Shown here: piece after piece, positions 34,541-43,755 of the stretch | Layout: every line of letters starts with the position of its first letter | Position numbering within the stretch: the stretch's first letter is position 1 | NCBI GenBank assembly: GCA_023430465.1 | Contig: JAEZAM010000036.1 | Location: forward strand, 12,314 to 76,313 | Reading direction: 5' to 3' | DNA: 64,000 nt | Origin: Bacteroidota bacterium | GTDB taxonomy: Bacteria > Bacteroidota > Bacteroidia > Chitinophagales > Chitinophagaceae | Position numbers and translations under genes: made by a program | The notes under the pieces: generated by a model | What the model saw: only the letters and a program-made list of their open reading frames with translations | Databases searched by the model: none | Told to the model about the DNA's origin: nothing

Positions 34541-34587
34541 ATGGCCATAACTAATTTGTTAGGCATATTTGCAACTAAATCAGGACA

Positions 34588-35067
34588 ATGGGTTTCAGAA
34601 TAGGCACAGGGATCGATTATCATCAACTCGCCGCCGGCAGGGATCTTTGGATAGGGGGTATCAAAATTCCGCATCACAAAGGTTCAGTCGGCCACAGCGA
34701 TGCAGATGTATTGTTGCACGCAATATGTGATGCCTTGCTTGGCGCCCTCGCCCTGGGCGATATAGGTACACATTTCCCCGATACCGACGAAAAGTACAAA
34801 GGCATCGACAGCAAGATCCTGCTCGAGGAGACGATGAAGCTGATCCGTGACAAAGGTTATCGTGTGGTAAACATTGATAGCACGCTCTGTCTTGAACTTC
34901 CTAAAATAAAACCACATGCCCCCGCCATGCGCGAAGTGATAGCGGCCATCACCGGCATATCGATTGCTGATGTATCTATAAAAGCCACCACTACGGAACG
35001 CATGGGATTCGTAGGCCGGGAAGAAGGATTGATGGCCTATGCAACCGTATTACTGGAAAACAACTGA
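34588..35067 (+). CDS. ispF: 2-C-methyl-D-erythritol 2,4-cyclodiphosphate synthase
   Basis: IspF converts CDP-ME 2-phosphate to ME-cPP in the MEP isoprenoid pathway. The 159-residue length is typical. The metal ligands are visible in GTGIDYHQL (Asp and His), and GHSDADVLLHAICDALLGA holds the next ligand and a substrate-binding segment. GDIGTHFPDTD and the C-terminal TTTERMGFVGREEGLMAYA complete the signature. The usual 'GYDVHRL' start is replaced by GIDYHQL, which keeps the D-x-H pair. It begins the ispF-dut-DUF4292 unit. Confidence 0.95.
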   Translation: MGFRIGTGIDYHQLAAGRDLWIGGIKIPHHKGSVGHSDADVLLHAICDALLGALALGDIGTHFPDTDEKYKGIDSKILLEETMKLIRDKGYRVVNIDSTLCLELPKIKPHAPAMREVIAAITGISIADVSIKATTTERMGFVGREEGLMAYATVLLENN

Positions 35068-35102
35068 TCCGGGCAGAACTGCCGCAAGACATAACCAACA
35101 AC

Positions 35103-35546
35103 ATGACAGCACTCACTGTAAAGATCATCAACAAATCAACCAACCCGCTGCCCGCATACGCCACGCCAGGCTCATCCGGCATGGATCTGCGCGCAGACAT
35201 GGCCGGTCCAAAAGTACTCGCGCCGCTTCAACGTGACCTGATCCCCACCGGGATATTCATCGAATTGCCGGATGGTTATGAAGCACAGGTGAGACCAAGA
35301 AGTGGCCTCGCCGTGAAGCAGGGAATTACCTGCCTGAACACGCCTGGCACTATTGATGCCGATTACCGGGGAGAAATTAAGATCATTTTGGTAAACCTCT
35401 CCGGTGAGCAGCAGGTCATACAACCCGGAGACCGGATCGCCCAGCTCGTCATCCAGAAAGTGGAAAAAGTAGCATGGGCCGAAGTGGAATCCATCAATGA
35501 AACAGAACGAAGCGATGGTGGCTTTGGACACACCGGTAAGAAATAA
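35103..35546 (+). CDS. dut: dUTP diphosphatase
   Basis: This 147-residue trimeric dUTPase hydrolyses dUTP to dUMP and pyrophosphate, keeping uracil out of DNA. All five motifs are present: TPGSSGMDLRAD, PRSGLA, NTPGTIDADYRGEI (with the catalytic Asp and the Tyr that stacks on uracil), GDRIAQLVI, and the glycine-rich tail RSDGGFGHTGKK. It lies 35 bases after ispF and 10 bases before the DUF4292 gene. Confidence 0.97.
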   Translation: MTALTVKIINKSTNPLPAYATPGSSGMDLRADMAGPKVLAPLQRDLIPTGIFIELPDGYEAQVRPRSGLAVKQGITCLNTPGTIDADYRGEIKIILVNLSGEQQVIQPGDRIAQLVIQKVEKVAWAEVESINETERSDGGFGHTGKK

Positions 35547-35556
35547 AAAACGAATC

Positions 35557-36366
35557 ATGGTAAGAATAACAGTGCTCTGCCTCCTGGTATTTCTCCTGGC
35601 TTCCTGCCGCTCGACACGTAAGATCCGTACCGCAATTGCGAAAAAAGACACCATAGCCACCGTCACTTCGCCGGTTGGTATGACAAAGAATGACTCCATG
35701 GTGGTGATCCGCGAAACACTTGCAAAGATGAATGCAGGCAAGATCGATTTCACCACATTTTCCGGTAAAGTGAATGTGGACTACCAATCCACGGACGGGA
35801 AAAAATATGATGTGAACGCCAACCTGCGGATGTACAAGGACAGTTGCATCTGGGTTTCCATCACCGCGATCTTCGGCATTGAGGGATTGCGGGCCTACAT
35901 CACCAGAGACTCCGTCAAGATCCTGAACAAGCAGGACAAGATATACACCGCACGAAGCGTCGCGTACCTGAAAGAGATCACCGCTTTGCCACTTGATCTC
36001 CGGTCGTTACAGGATATCCTGATCGGGAACCCGGTATTCATCGACAGTGTTCTGTCTTATAATACCACCGGACAGGGCATCACGCTATTAAGCGTGGGCG
36101 AATTTTTCCGCCATCTGCTGACACTTAATACCTCTTATAAGATCGAGGGCAGTAAACTCGATGACCAGGACCTGTTACGAAGCAGGAACTGCCTGCTGAG
36201 CTATTCAGCCTATGAGACATCGGGCGAAAGGCAATTCTCTACCAAACGCCGGATCGTGGTGACCGAGAAGAAAAACCTGGATATAAAACTGGATTTCAAG
36301 AGTTTTTCGTTTAATGAAACGTTAACGTTCCCGTTCTCTGTACCGAAAAATTACAAAACAGAGTAG
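35557..36366 (+). CDS. DUF4292 lipoprotein
   Basis: This 269-residue protein starts at the ATG at 35557; the frame extends upstream to 35497 but that part overlaps dut. The signal is MVRITVLCLLVFLLASCRST, with the lipobox at LASC. The rest has the LolA/LppX-like beta features known for DUF4292: FSGKVNVDYQSTDGKKYDVNANLRMYKDSCIWVSI, then EGLRAYITRDSVKILNKQDK and YTARSVAYLKEI. The family is conserved in Bacteroidota and often precedes an EnvC-like peptidase gene, as it does here. A role in outer-membrane lipid or LPS handling is suggested only by the fold. Confidence 0.82.
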   Translation: MVRITVLCLLVFLLASCRSTRKIRTAIAKKDTIATVTSPVGMTKNDSMVVIRETLAKMNAGKIDFTTFSGKVNVDYQSTDGKKYDVNANLRMYKDSCIWVSITAIFGIEGLRAYITRDSVKILNKQDKIYTARSVAYLKEITALPLDLRSLQDILIGNPVFIDSVLSYNTTGQGITLLSVGEFFRHLLTLNTSYKIEGSKLDDQDLLRSRNCLLSYSAYETSGERQFSTKRRIVVTEKKNLDIKLDFKSFSFNETLTFPFSVPKNYKTE

Positions 36367-36448
36367 GGCTGTAAAATTTATCGGGTAGCTGGGCGTTATC
36401 ACTATCCGGTCGTTATATCCTATTTTAGAACATCTCAAACAACAGTAC

Positions 36449-37780
36449 ATGAAAAAAATCCTGCTTACTCTTTTACTTTCAGGAGGAATTTTTGCGCTGG
36501 CGCAGTCTCAGCCCCCCGGATCAGATAAGGCGGAACTTGAACGCGAAAGAAGGGAAATTCAAAATGAACTGAAGGAGATACAGGGTGCGTACAATAAGAT
36601 AAAGGGTAGAACGAAAGCTGAGCTCGCGCAGATGAATATGCTGAACCGCAAGATCACGCTGCAGGAACAATACATCAACAGTATCAACCGCGAATTGAAG
36701 ATGATCGATGATGATCTCTACAGAAGCAATCTCGAGATCTATCGCCTGCAGAAGCAGCTTGACACGATGAAATCCCAGTATGCCAAGACCGTTGTCTATG
36801 CCTACAAGAACCGCAGCAGTTTCGACTACGTCAATTTTGTTTTCTCCGCAAATAGTTTCAATGATGCCATTCGCCGCGTTGCCTACCTCAGAAGCTACCG
36901 GGCTTATCGTGAAAAACAGGTGGCCACGATCAATGAGACACAGCAACTGATCGCCAAACGCCAGCAGCAGCAGGTAGGGCGGAAGCAGCAGAAAAGCGAA
37001 GCGCTGATGAGCCAGACGAAGGAGCGCTCCGTGCTGGCTGATCAGAAAAAGGAAAAGGATGTAGTTGTCTCAAAGTTGAAAGGACAGGAAAAGGATCTGC
37101 AAAAGCAGATGGCAGCAAAGAAAAAAAGAGATGCTGATATAAAAAATGCGATCGCTGCGATCATCCGTCGTGAGATCGAAGCGGCGAAGAAAGAAGAGCG
37201 AGATCGGATAGCTGCGGCAAAGAAAGCCGAAGACGAGCGTAAGAAAATAGCAGCGGCTAACCCAACAACATCACGTCCCTCGACAACTACACCGCCACCG
37301 GCTGCCACACCGGCTCCGCCCAAAAAGGATGTCAGCTATCTTGAGTTGAACTCAAAAGATGTGGCCCTGGGAGCAGATTTTACCAACAACCGGGGTAAAC
37401 TTCCCTGGCCGGTGGACAATGGTTTTGTCAAAATACCATTTGGATTATACACCATACCTGAAACGACGATCCGGAATAACAACCCGGGCCTTACAATCGC
37501 CACCGAGCGGGCGGGGGGGAACGTTAAAGCAGTATTTGACGGAGTCGTTGTTGCCATTCACAACTACGGTGATGGTGCGGCAGTGGTGATCCGCCACGGT
37601 AAATATTTTACCTCTTACAGCAATCTCTCGGGAGTCAATGTAGGGAAGGGATCTAATGTAAAGACGGGTCAGGTGATCGGTAAAGTGGGTGAAGCCGAGG
37701 ACGGTTCAGGAGGTCAGGTGGATTTCATGATCATGATCGAGAACAAGGAAGTGAATCCCGCGCCCTGGCTGCGGAGGTAG
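36449..37780 (+). CDS. EnvC-like murein hydrolase activator (degenerate LytM)
   Basis: This 443-residue periplasmic protein has a signal peptide (MKKILLTLLLSGGIFALAQS), a long coiled coil (residues about 25-265, rich in Lys, Glu and Gln), a Thr/Pro linker, and a C-terminal LytM/M23 domain (about 340-443). The M23 ligands are missing: the region that normally reads 'HxGxD' is NPGLTIATERAG and the one normally reading 'HLHF' is QVDFMI. A coiled coil plus inactive LytM is the EnvC plan, in which the protein activates N-acetylmuramoyl-L-alanine amidases at the division site. It follows the DUF4292 gene by 82 bases and ends convergent with bshA. Confidence 0.87.
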   Translation: MKKILLTLLLSGGIFALAQSQPPGSDKAELERERREIQNELKEIQGAYNKIKGRTKAELAQMNMLNRKITLQEQYINSINRELKMIDDDLYRSNLEIYRLQKQLDTMKSQYAKTVVYAYKNRSSFDYVNFVFSANSFNDAIRRVAYLRSYRAYREKQVATINETQQLIAKRQQQQVGRKQQKSEALMSQTKERSVLADQKKEKDVVVSKLKGQEKDLQKQMAAKKKRDADIKNAIAAIIRREIEAAKKEERDRIAAAKKAEDERKKIAAANPTTSRPSTTTPPPAATPAPPKKDVSYLELNSKDVALGADFTNNRGKLPWPVDNGFVKIPFGLYTIPETTIRNNNPGLTIATERAGGNVKAVFDGVVVAIHNYGDGAAVVIRHGKYFTSYSNLSGVNVGKGSNVKTGQVIGKVGEAEDGSGGQVDFMIMIENKEVNPAPWLRR

Positions 37781-37784
37781 AGAG

Positions 37785-37853
37785 TTTCACGCAAAGACGC
37801 CAGGCAAACAGCCAGGTACGCAATTTGCGCCTTTGCTTACATGGCGTCTTTTC
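37785..37853. repeat. CTTTGCG/CGCAAAG intergenic repeat, copy 2
   Basis: The element fills the 81-base gap between convergent envC-like and bshA genes. It contains TTTCACGCAAAGACGCC and TTTGCGCCTTTGC. AAAGACGCCA (37793-37802) and TGGCGTCTTT (37842-37851) are a perfect 10-base inverted repeat, so it can fold as a large hairpin and may act as a two-way terminator. Confidence 0.7.
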
Positions 37854-37861
37854 GAGAAGCC

Positions 37862-38980
37862 TTAAAGGAATCTCTCATACAACGCCTCATACTGCGGCAC
37901 TACATTATTGATATCATATTTCCTTGCCTGAGCAGCGGCCCTCTCCTTGAACCCGTCAAGCGTGGCTTTGTCTTTCAATATTTCCAAAGCCTGCCGGCTC
38001 ATGTTGTCCACGTCGCCGACGTTTGACATATACCCTGTTTCTCCATCGATGTTTATTTCTCTTAACCCGCCTGCATTGGTAGATACTACCGGCACACCTG
38101 CTGCCATGGCTTCCAGTGCGGCAAGTCCGAAACTCTCATAGTCAGAGGTCAGGAGAAAAAGGTCGGCGATAGCGAGAATGTCTTCCATCTGTTCCTGCTT
38201 GCCTACGAATCTTATCTCATCACAGATGCCGAGTTGTCTTCCAAGTTCTTCGGCCATTTGACGCTCTGGTCCGTCACCGACAAACAACAGCTTGCTGGGT
38301 GTGGTCTTCAGTACCTGGTCAAAGATTTTCACAACATCCTGAACACGTTTTATCTTCCTGAAGTTCGACGCATGAAGGAGTATCTTCTCCCCGTTTGGTG
38401 CGATCACTTTTCGGAATGCATCAATGGGTTTACGCGCAAAGCGCTCTACGTCCACGAAGTTGTAGATGACCTGTATGTCTTTTTTTATGGGAAATGTGCG
38501 AAAGGTTTCTTCCCTCAGGTTCTCCGATACAGCCGTGATGGCATCGCTCTCGTTGATGGAAAATGCGACAACGGGTGCGTAGGTTTTATCGCGGCCTACG
38601 AGGGTGATGTCAGTGCCGTGAAGTGTGGTGATAACTGGGATGTGTTTTCCTTCAGGCTCAAGTATTTTTTTTGCCATATACGCTGCGGAGGCATGCGGTA
38701 TGGCGTAATGAACATGCAAGAGATCGAGGTCATTGTTTTTGATCACGTCAACCATGGTGCTAGCCAGTGCCGTTTCATAAGGAGGGTAATCAAAAAGCGG
38801 GTAGGTGGGTACCTGCACCTCGTGATAAAAGATATTAGGGATAAAGCCATTGAGACGCACGGGCTGCTGGTAGGTGATAAAATGTACCTGGTGCCCTTTA
38901 ACTGCCAGGGCTTTTCCCAGTTCTGTAGCTAATACTCCGCTACCGCCAAAAGTGGGATAGCATACAATTCCTATGCGCAT
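37862..38980 (-). CDS. bshA: N-acetyl-alpha-D-glucosaminyl L-malate synthase
   Basis: BshA, a GT4 glycosyltransferase, makes GlcNAc-malate from UDP-GlcNAc and malate, the first step of bacillithiol synthesis. The 372-residue protein starts MRIGIVCYPTFGGSGVLATELG and continues with LDLLHVHYAIPHASAAYMA, GTDITLVGRDKTYAPVV and VIYNFVDVERF, all characteristic of BshA. The GT4 E-x7-E motif is in ESFGLAALEAMAAGVPVVS. Length is normal. No bshB or bshC is in the window. Confidence 0.95.
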   Translation of the reverse strand: MRIGIVCYPTFGGSGVLATELGKALAVKGHQVHFITYQQPVRLNGFIPNIFYHEVQVPTYPLFDYPPYETALASTMVDVIKNNDLDLLHVHYAIPHASAAYMAKKILEPEGKHIPVITTLHGTDITLVGRDKTYAPVVAFSINESDAITAVSENLREETFRTFPIKKDIQVIYNFVDVERFARKPIDAFRKVIAPNGEKILLHASNFRKIKRVQDVVKIFDQVLKTTPSKLLFVGDGPERQMAEELGRQLGICDEIRFVGKQEQMEDILAIADLFLLTSDYESFGLAALEAMAAGVPVVSTNAGGLREINIDGETGYMSNVGDVDNMSRQALEILKDKATLDGFKERAAAQARKYDINNVVPQYEALYERFL

Positions 38981-39117
38981 AAATATGTTTAATGACCCCC
39001 AGGCGGGGGCGGGTCCTAAGGTAAACAGATTTTACCGGTGAAGGTTTGCCGTTTATCTTAAATCTTTATCTTGATGCCCCATAAACACGCTTACAGATAA
39101 TTACCAATTTCGCGAGC

Positions 39118-40485
39118 ATGAAAAAATCTTTGCTATTACATGTCGGGATTGCACTTGGCATGGCTGCATTTGGACAAACGGAAGACAGTGCCTTCATCCG
39201 TCGGTTAGCTGATGAAATACTGACAAACAGCGGCGCTTACGAAAATCTGAGGCACCTGACCAAAAAGATCGGTCCGAGACTGGCCGGCAGTACAGGTATG
39301 GTGAAATCGGAGAAATGGGGCCTGGAAAGAATGAAAGAGGCAGGCGCAGACCTTGCGTGGATGCAGGAGTGTAAAGTGCCGCATTGGGAGAGAGGCGGTG
39401 AAGACGTGGCCCACGCTTCATTTTCCGGTATCAAACAACGAAAACTGGATGTAGTGGCTCTCGGAAATTCGCTGGGTACAGGCGGGTCACCGGTTGTTGC
39501 CAGCGTTATTGAAATCCGCTCCTTTGAAGAACTGGAACAGAAGAAAGACCTGGTAAAAGGGAAGATCGTTTTTTACAACTATCATTTCAAACCCACCTTT
39601 GTCCGCACCTTCGAAGCCTACCGGGATGCGGTAAAATATCGTGGCAGCGGGCCTTCCATGGCAGCAAAGTATGGCGCCCGCGCGGTGATCGCGAGAAGCA
39701 TGAGCCATAGCACCGATAACAACCCACACACCGGCTCACTGCGGTATGATACGAACCACGCAAAGATCCCTGCCGTTGCCATCGGCTTGCAGGACGCCGA
39801 CTGGCTCAGTGCGCAGCTTGCGAAACAACCAGTTACTGTCACGCTCAAAACCAATGGAAAGTTCTTACCGGACGCAACAGGTCATAATATCATTGGTGAG
39901 TTGAAAGGAGGTGAGTTTCCTGACGAGATCATCACGATAGGCGGTCATCTCGATAGTTGGGATAACTGTGAAGGTGCGCATGATGATGGCGCGGGATGCG
40001 TACAGACAATCGAGGTACTGCGTGCAATGCAGGCGGTGGGTTACAAACCCAGGCGCACTATCCGGTTTGTCTTATTTGCCAATGAAGAAAATGGGCTTGC
40101 AGGTGGATTGAAATATGCCGCGGAGGCAAAAGCAAAAGGAGAGAAGCACATTTTCGCATTGGAGAGTGACGCTGGCGGGTTTACACCACGGGGCTTCGGC
40201 ATCACGGCCAGCCCATCACAATTTGCAAAATTTGCATCATGGCAGGATATATTGGCTCCCTATGGTGCGCGTGAGATCGTGAGTGGCGGCGGGGGTGCGG
40301 ATATCGGTCCACTGCGGGAAAGCCATGGCACAGTAGTTTCCAGCTACCTGCCGGATTCACAACGTTACTTCGATATCCATCACGCGCGAAGTGATGTGTT
40401 TGAAAGCGTGAATAAAAGAGAGCTTGATCTCGGGGCAGTGAATATGGCGGCACTGATCTATTTGGTGGATAAATACGGGTTGTGA
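39118..40485 (+). CDS. Secreted M28 zinc peptidase, carboxypeptidase Q-like
   Basis: This 455-residue exported enzyme has a signal peptide (MKKSLLLHVGIALGMAAFG). A PA-type insert (residues about 105-250, with KGKIVFYNYHF) interrupts the peptidase domain. The two-zinc site of family M28 is visible: His and Asp in GGHLDSWD, Asp in GAHDDGAG, Glu-Glu in FANEENGLAGG, Asp in ALESDAGG, and His in DIHHARSDV. The architecture matches plasma glutamate carboxypeptidase (carboxypeptidase Q)-like proteins, which release amino acids from small peptides. It is a single gene, convergent with argH. Confidence 0.92.
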   Translation: MKKSLLLHVGIALGMAAFGQTEDSAFIRRLADEILTNSGAYENLRHLTKKIGPRLAGSTGMVKSEKWGLERMKEAGADLAWMQECKVPHWERGGEDVAHASFSGIKQRKLDVVALGNSLGTGGSPVVASVIEIRSFEELEQKKDLVKGKIVFYNYHFKPTFVRTFEAYRDAVKYRGSGPSMAAKYGARAVIARSMSHSTDNNPHTGSLRYDTNHAKIPAVAIGLQDADWLSAQLAKQPVTVTLKTNGKFLPDATGHNIIGELKGGEFPDEIITIGGHLDSWDNCEGAHDDGAGCVQTIEVLRAMQAVGYKPRRTIRFVLFANEENGLAGGLKYAAEAKAKGEKHIFALESDAGGFTPRGFGITASPSQFAKFASWQDILAPYGAREIVSGGGGADIGPLRESHGTVVSSYLPDSQRYFDIHHARSDVFESVNKRELDLGAVNMAALIYLVDKYGL

Positions 40486-40537
40486 GTTTCGCTCAAAGTC
40501 GCAAGGAGGGCAAAGCATTCTAAGCTTTGCGTGAAAC
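40485..40537. repeat. CTTTGCG/CGCAAAG intergenic repeat, copy 3
   Basis: The element fills the whole 52-base gap between the M28 peptidase and argH, which are convergent. GTTTCGCTCAAAG at the left mirrors CTTTGCGTGAAAC at the right (11 of 13 positions), with an inner perfect pair GCAAAGC (40510-40516) and GCTTTGC (40524-40530). It can fold into a hairpin and may end both transcripts. Confidence 0.7.
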
Positions 40538-41872
40538 TTAACCGGCGATCAACTCCCTGACGGCCTCCTTTATAGTTGCAAACGGGAACGAATCCAATAC
40601 CGCATCCATCTGTTTCTTTATCGCTGAGGTACCGAGGTTTCCGATACTTCCTTCATGCGTATGTTTGATCTCCGCACCTGCGGTAAATTTTCCTGACTCA
40701 ATGTCCAGTCCCACCTGGCGATAGGCATCACGGAAGGGCATGCCCCGTAGCACTAATTTATTTACCTCCTCTACGCTGAAGAGGTATTTATACTTCTCAT
40801 CAGCAAGCAGGTTCTTTTTTACCTCGATGTTGCTCAGCATCAGGATAGCCATGTCCAGGCAGTCCCGAAGTGTGCCGAATGCAGGAAAAAGATGTTCCTT
40901 CAGCAGTTGCAGGTCACGATGATAGCCCGAGGGGAGATTGGTTGTCATCAGCATGATCTCATTGGGCAACGCCTTGATACGATTGCAATGGCTCCGTATC
41001 AGTTCAAATACGTCCGGGTTCTTCTTGTGCGGCATGATGCTGCTGCCCGTGGTCAGCGTATCGGGGAAACTGATAAACGAGAAATTCTGGTTCAGGTACA
41101 AGCAGGCATCCATGCTCATTCTTGCCAGTGTATCTGCCACGTTCGCCATGGCCTGCGCGGTGACACGCTCCGCTTTCCCACGACCCATCTGTGCATAGAC
41201 TACATTATAGTTGAGATCCGCAAACCCCAGCAATTTGGTCGTCATGGTCCGGTTGATAGGGAATGACGAGCCATAGCCGGCAGCGGAGCCGAGGGGATTC
41301 TTATTTACCACATCAAACGCTGCTTTCAACGTCAACACATCATCAGCAAGGCTTTCCGCGTACGCACCAAACCAGAGGCCGAATGAGGAAGGCATGGCCA
41401 GTTGCAGGTGTGTATAACCCGGCAGGTGATCCTCTTTATGTTTTTCACTCAGTTCCTGCAGCAATTCAAAAAGGCGGTTGATATCGTTCACCATCATTTC
41501 GATCTCGTGGCGCAGGTAAAGACGGATGTCTACCAGTACCTGGTCGTTACGGCTTCTGGCGGCGTGGATCTTTTTTCCAATGTCACCCAAGCGTTCGGTA
41601 AGGAGTAGTTCAACCTGTGAATGAATGTCTTCAACAGCCGGATCCAGGGTGAAGTTACCGCTGGCAATAGTTTGATAAATTACTTTGAGTTCGCGTTGCA
41701 GAGCGGCAAGTTCATCCGCCGTGATCAGGCCGATGCTTTCCAGCATGCGGGTATGCGCCAGCGAGCCAAGTACATCAAAAGGGGCCAGGAACATATCCAT
41801 TTCGCGGTCTTTTCCTACGGTGAAATGTTCCACCTCTTTTGCAGATGCTTCTTTTTTTTGCCAGAGTTTCAT
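40538..41872 (-). CDS. argH: Argininosuccinate lyase
   Basis: ArgH splits argininosuccinate into arginine and fumarate, the last step of arginine synthesis. The 444-residue protein carries the fumarase/aspartase superfamily signature GSSIMPHKKNPD, the segment AARSRNDQVLVDIRLYLR and GYTHLQLAMPSSFGLW. It is the last gene of the arginine operon, 27 bases after the M20 deacetylase gene. Confidence 0.96.
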   Translation of the reverse strand: MKLWQKKEASAKEVEHFTVGKDREMDMFLAPFDVLGSLAHTRMLESIGLITADELAALQRELKVIYQTIASGNFTLDPAVEDIHSQVELLLTERLGDIGKKIHAARSRNDQVLVDIRLYLRHEIEMMVNDINRLFELLQELSEKHKEDHLPGYTHLQLAMPSSFGLWFGAYAESLADDVLTLKAAFDVVNKNPLGSAAGYGSSFPINRTMTTKLLGFADLNYNVVYAQMGRGKAERVTAQAMANVADTLARMSMDACLYLNQNFSFISFPDTLTTGSSIMPHKKNPDVFELIRSHCNRIKALPNEIMLMTTNLPSGYHRDLQLLKEHLFPAFGTLRDCLDMAILMLSNIEVKKNLLADEKYKYLFSVEEVNKLVLRGMPFRDAYRQVGLDIESGKFTAGAEIKHTHEGSIGNLGTSAIKKQMDAVLDSFPFATIKEAVRELIAG

Positions 41873-41899
41873 ATCAAAATATTTACACCGCCGTATGCT

Positions 41900-42973
41900 C
41901 TATACAATATTATCGAGCAGGTGGATATATGTGTTGATTCCTGTTGTTATTTCGTCGATGAAAATATACTCGTCGGCAGTATGGCTGCGTGCAGAGTCCC
42001 CGGGTCCGATCTTGAGTGCCGGAAAGGGCATAAGTGCCTTGTCCGACGTTGTGGGTGAGCCATAATGTGCCAGCCCCAACGTCAAACCGGATTTCACAAT
42101 GGGGTGATCCAAAGGTATCGATGTAGACCGCAGGCGGGTGCTGCGTGGCTGGATCGTTGAAGCCATGTTAGTCCTCATCAGGTCAAGCACTTCTTCAAAT
42201 GTGTACAGTTCATTTATCCGGGCATCCACCACGAAACGGCACTGGGCCGGGACCACGTTATGAGCTTTGTTATCGGTTTCGATTACCGTGACTGTCATTT
42301 TTGAAGGCCCGAGCAGGGATGATATTTTTTCAAACCTGTATTCGTTTATCCAGTTGATATCCTTCAATGCGATGTTGATCGCATTTGTTCCTTCATTTCG
42401 CGCAGCATGCCCGGCCACTCCCTCGCTGATGCAATCAACCACCATGAGGCCACGTTCGGCTACGGCCATTTCCATCTTTGTAGGTTCACCAACCAGCGCA
42501 AAATCGATCGGTGGTAATGCAGGAATCAATAGCTCGATCCCGTCCTTACCACTTATTTCTTCTTCCGCCGACGCACCAAAGATGATATTGTATTGCAGAT
42601 CTTCCCGGTTGTAAAAATGCAGAAAGACGGCCAGCAATGATACGAGGCAACCGCCGGCATCATTACTGCCCAATCCATAAAGCCTACCATCTTTGATGGC
42701 CGGATCATGGGGATCGATGGTATAGTTCCTGTTCGGCTTCACTGTATCGTGATGAGAGTTGAGCAGAATGGTCTTTTTTGCCGGATCAAAATATTTGTTG
42801 AGGGCAAACACGTTGTTGCCAATCCGTTTTGGCGATGCGCCTGTCTTTTCGCTGATAAATGCTGCAAGGGCATCAGCCGTTTTGTCCTCTTCACGACTGA
42901 AGGAAGGGATGCGGATGAGTGATCGAAGCAATTCAACCGCATCATAAGCCAGTATGCTGGTGGATGTACTCAT
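41900..42973 (-). CDS. argE: M20 family deacetylase of the arginine operon (ArgE / acetylcitrulline deacetylase)
   Basis: This 357-residue zinc-dependent hydrolase shows the M20 ligands in LLNSHHDTVKPN (His and Asp), GSNDAGGCLVSLL and ASAEEEISGKDG (Glu-Glu), and His late in the sequence. In Bacteroidota with ArgF', the acyl group is kept until citrulline, so the enzyme probably acts on N-acylcitrulline rather than N-acetylornithine. The acyl group, acetyl or succinyl, cannot be told from this gene. Its ATG overlaps the argB stop by four bases, so it is translationally coupled. Confidence 0.88.
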   Translation of the reverse strand: MSTSTSILAYDAVELLRSLIRIPSFSREEDKTADALAAFISEKTGASPKRIGNNVFALNKYFDPAKKTILLNSHHDTVKPNRNYTIDPHDPAIKDGRLYGLGSNDAGGCLVSLLAVFLHFYNREDLQYNIIFGASAEEEISGKDGIELLIPALPPIDFALVGEPTKMEMAVAERGLMVVDCISEGVAGHAARNEGTNAINIALKDINWINEYRFEKISSLLGPSKMTVTVIETDNKAHNVVPAQCRFVVDARINELYTFEEVLDLMRTNMASTIQPRSTRLRSTSIPLDHPIVKSGLTLGLAHYGSPTTSDKALMPFPALKIGPGDSARSHTADEYIFIDEITTGINTYIHLLDNIV

Positions 42974-43755
42974 TGTTTCAGTGTAGTGCCTGATTTTCCC
43001 TGGACCAGTGCTTGCAGATTTTCAGCCTTGCCGATGATCACTTCGCTCACACCGCGTTGCAGTGCTGCAAACGCATTGTCAAGTTTTGGAATCATGCCTG
43101 CAAATATTTTTTCCTGCGCTTTAAGTTCCCTGTAGTAAGCCGGGTCTATCGATGGGATCAGCGTGTTATCATCTTCTGCATCCAGCAGTACACCCGGTTT
43201 TTCAAACGAATAGATAAGGCTGACCGCATAATCAGCCGCAAGGCTGGTGGCCAGTTCCTGGGCAATTGTATCTGCATTGGTATTCAGCAATTGCCCTTGT
43301 TGATCGTGCGTAATCGGTGCAAAGACGGGCGTCAGGCTGGATTGCAGCAGGGAAGCAATGAGTCCGGCGTTGACGGCATCTACATCACCTACAAACCCAT
43401 AATCAACGAGCTGGTGTTTTCGTTTGTGCGCAAGTATCGAATCCCCGTCAGCACCGGTAAGGCCAATGGCATTGCAGTTATTTGCCTGCAGCCGGGCAAC
43501 GATATTCTTGTTCACATAGCCGGCGTATACCATAGTTACGATCTTCAGTGTCTCCGCATCCGTGATCCTTCTCCCGTCAACGAGTTGTTGTTCCAGGCCA
43601 AGACGGGCTGCCATGCGTGTGGCGAGCTTTCCTCCTCCATGCACGAGTATTTTTTTTCCTTCGAGGTCGGCAAAGGCCCGCAGGAACCTGTTCAGCACCT
43701 GCTCATCATCGATGATGTTGCCGCCGATTTTGATGATCAGTAATTTCTCCATCAA
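42970..43755 (-). CDS. argB: N-acetylglutamate kinase
   Basis: ArgB phosphorylates the gamma-carboxyl of N-acylglutamate. The 261-residue protein is of the amino acid kinase family: LLIIKIGGNIID at the N-terminus, VHGGGKLATRMAARLGL for the phosphate-binding loop, VDGRRITDAETLKIVTMVYAG for the acetylglutamate pocket, and NADTIAQELATSL near the nucleotide. It overlaps both neighbours by four bases (argF' before, argE after). Confidence 0.95.
   Translation of the reverse strand: MMEKLLIIKIGGNIIDDEQVLNRFLRAFADLEGKKILVHGGGKLATRMAARLGLEQQLVDGRRITDAETLKIVTMVYAGYVNKNIVARLQANNCNAIGLTGADGDSILAHKRKHQLVDYGFVGDVDAVNAGLIASLLQSSLTPVFAPITHDQQGQLLNTNADTIAQELATSLAADYAVSLIYSFEKPGVLLDAEDDNTLIPSIDPAYYRELKAQEKIFAGMIPKLDNAFAALQRGVSEVIIGKAENLQALVQGKSGTTLKQ

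Noticed and set aside
38234..38932. 232-residue plus-strand frame opposite bshA
   Set aside because: bshA on the other strand has full family motifs over this whole stretch.
43012..43743. 243-residue plus-strand frame opposite argB
   Set aside because: argB is complete and unambiguous; the frame lacks recognisable motifs.
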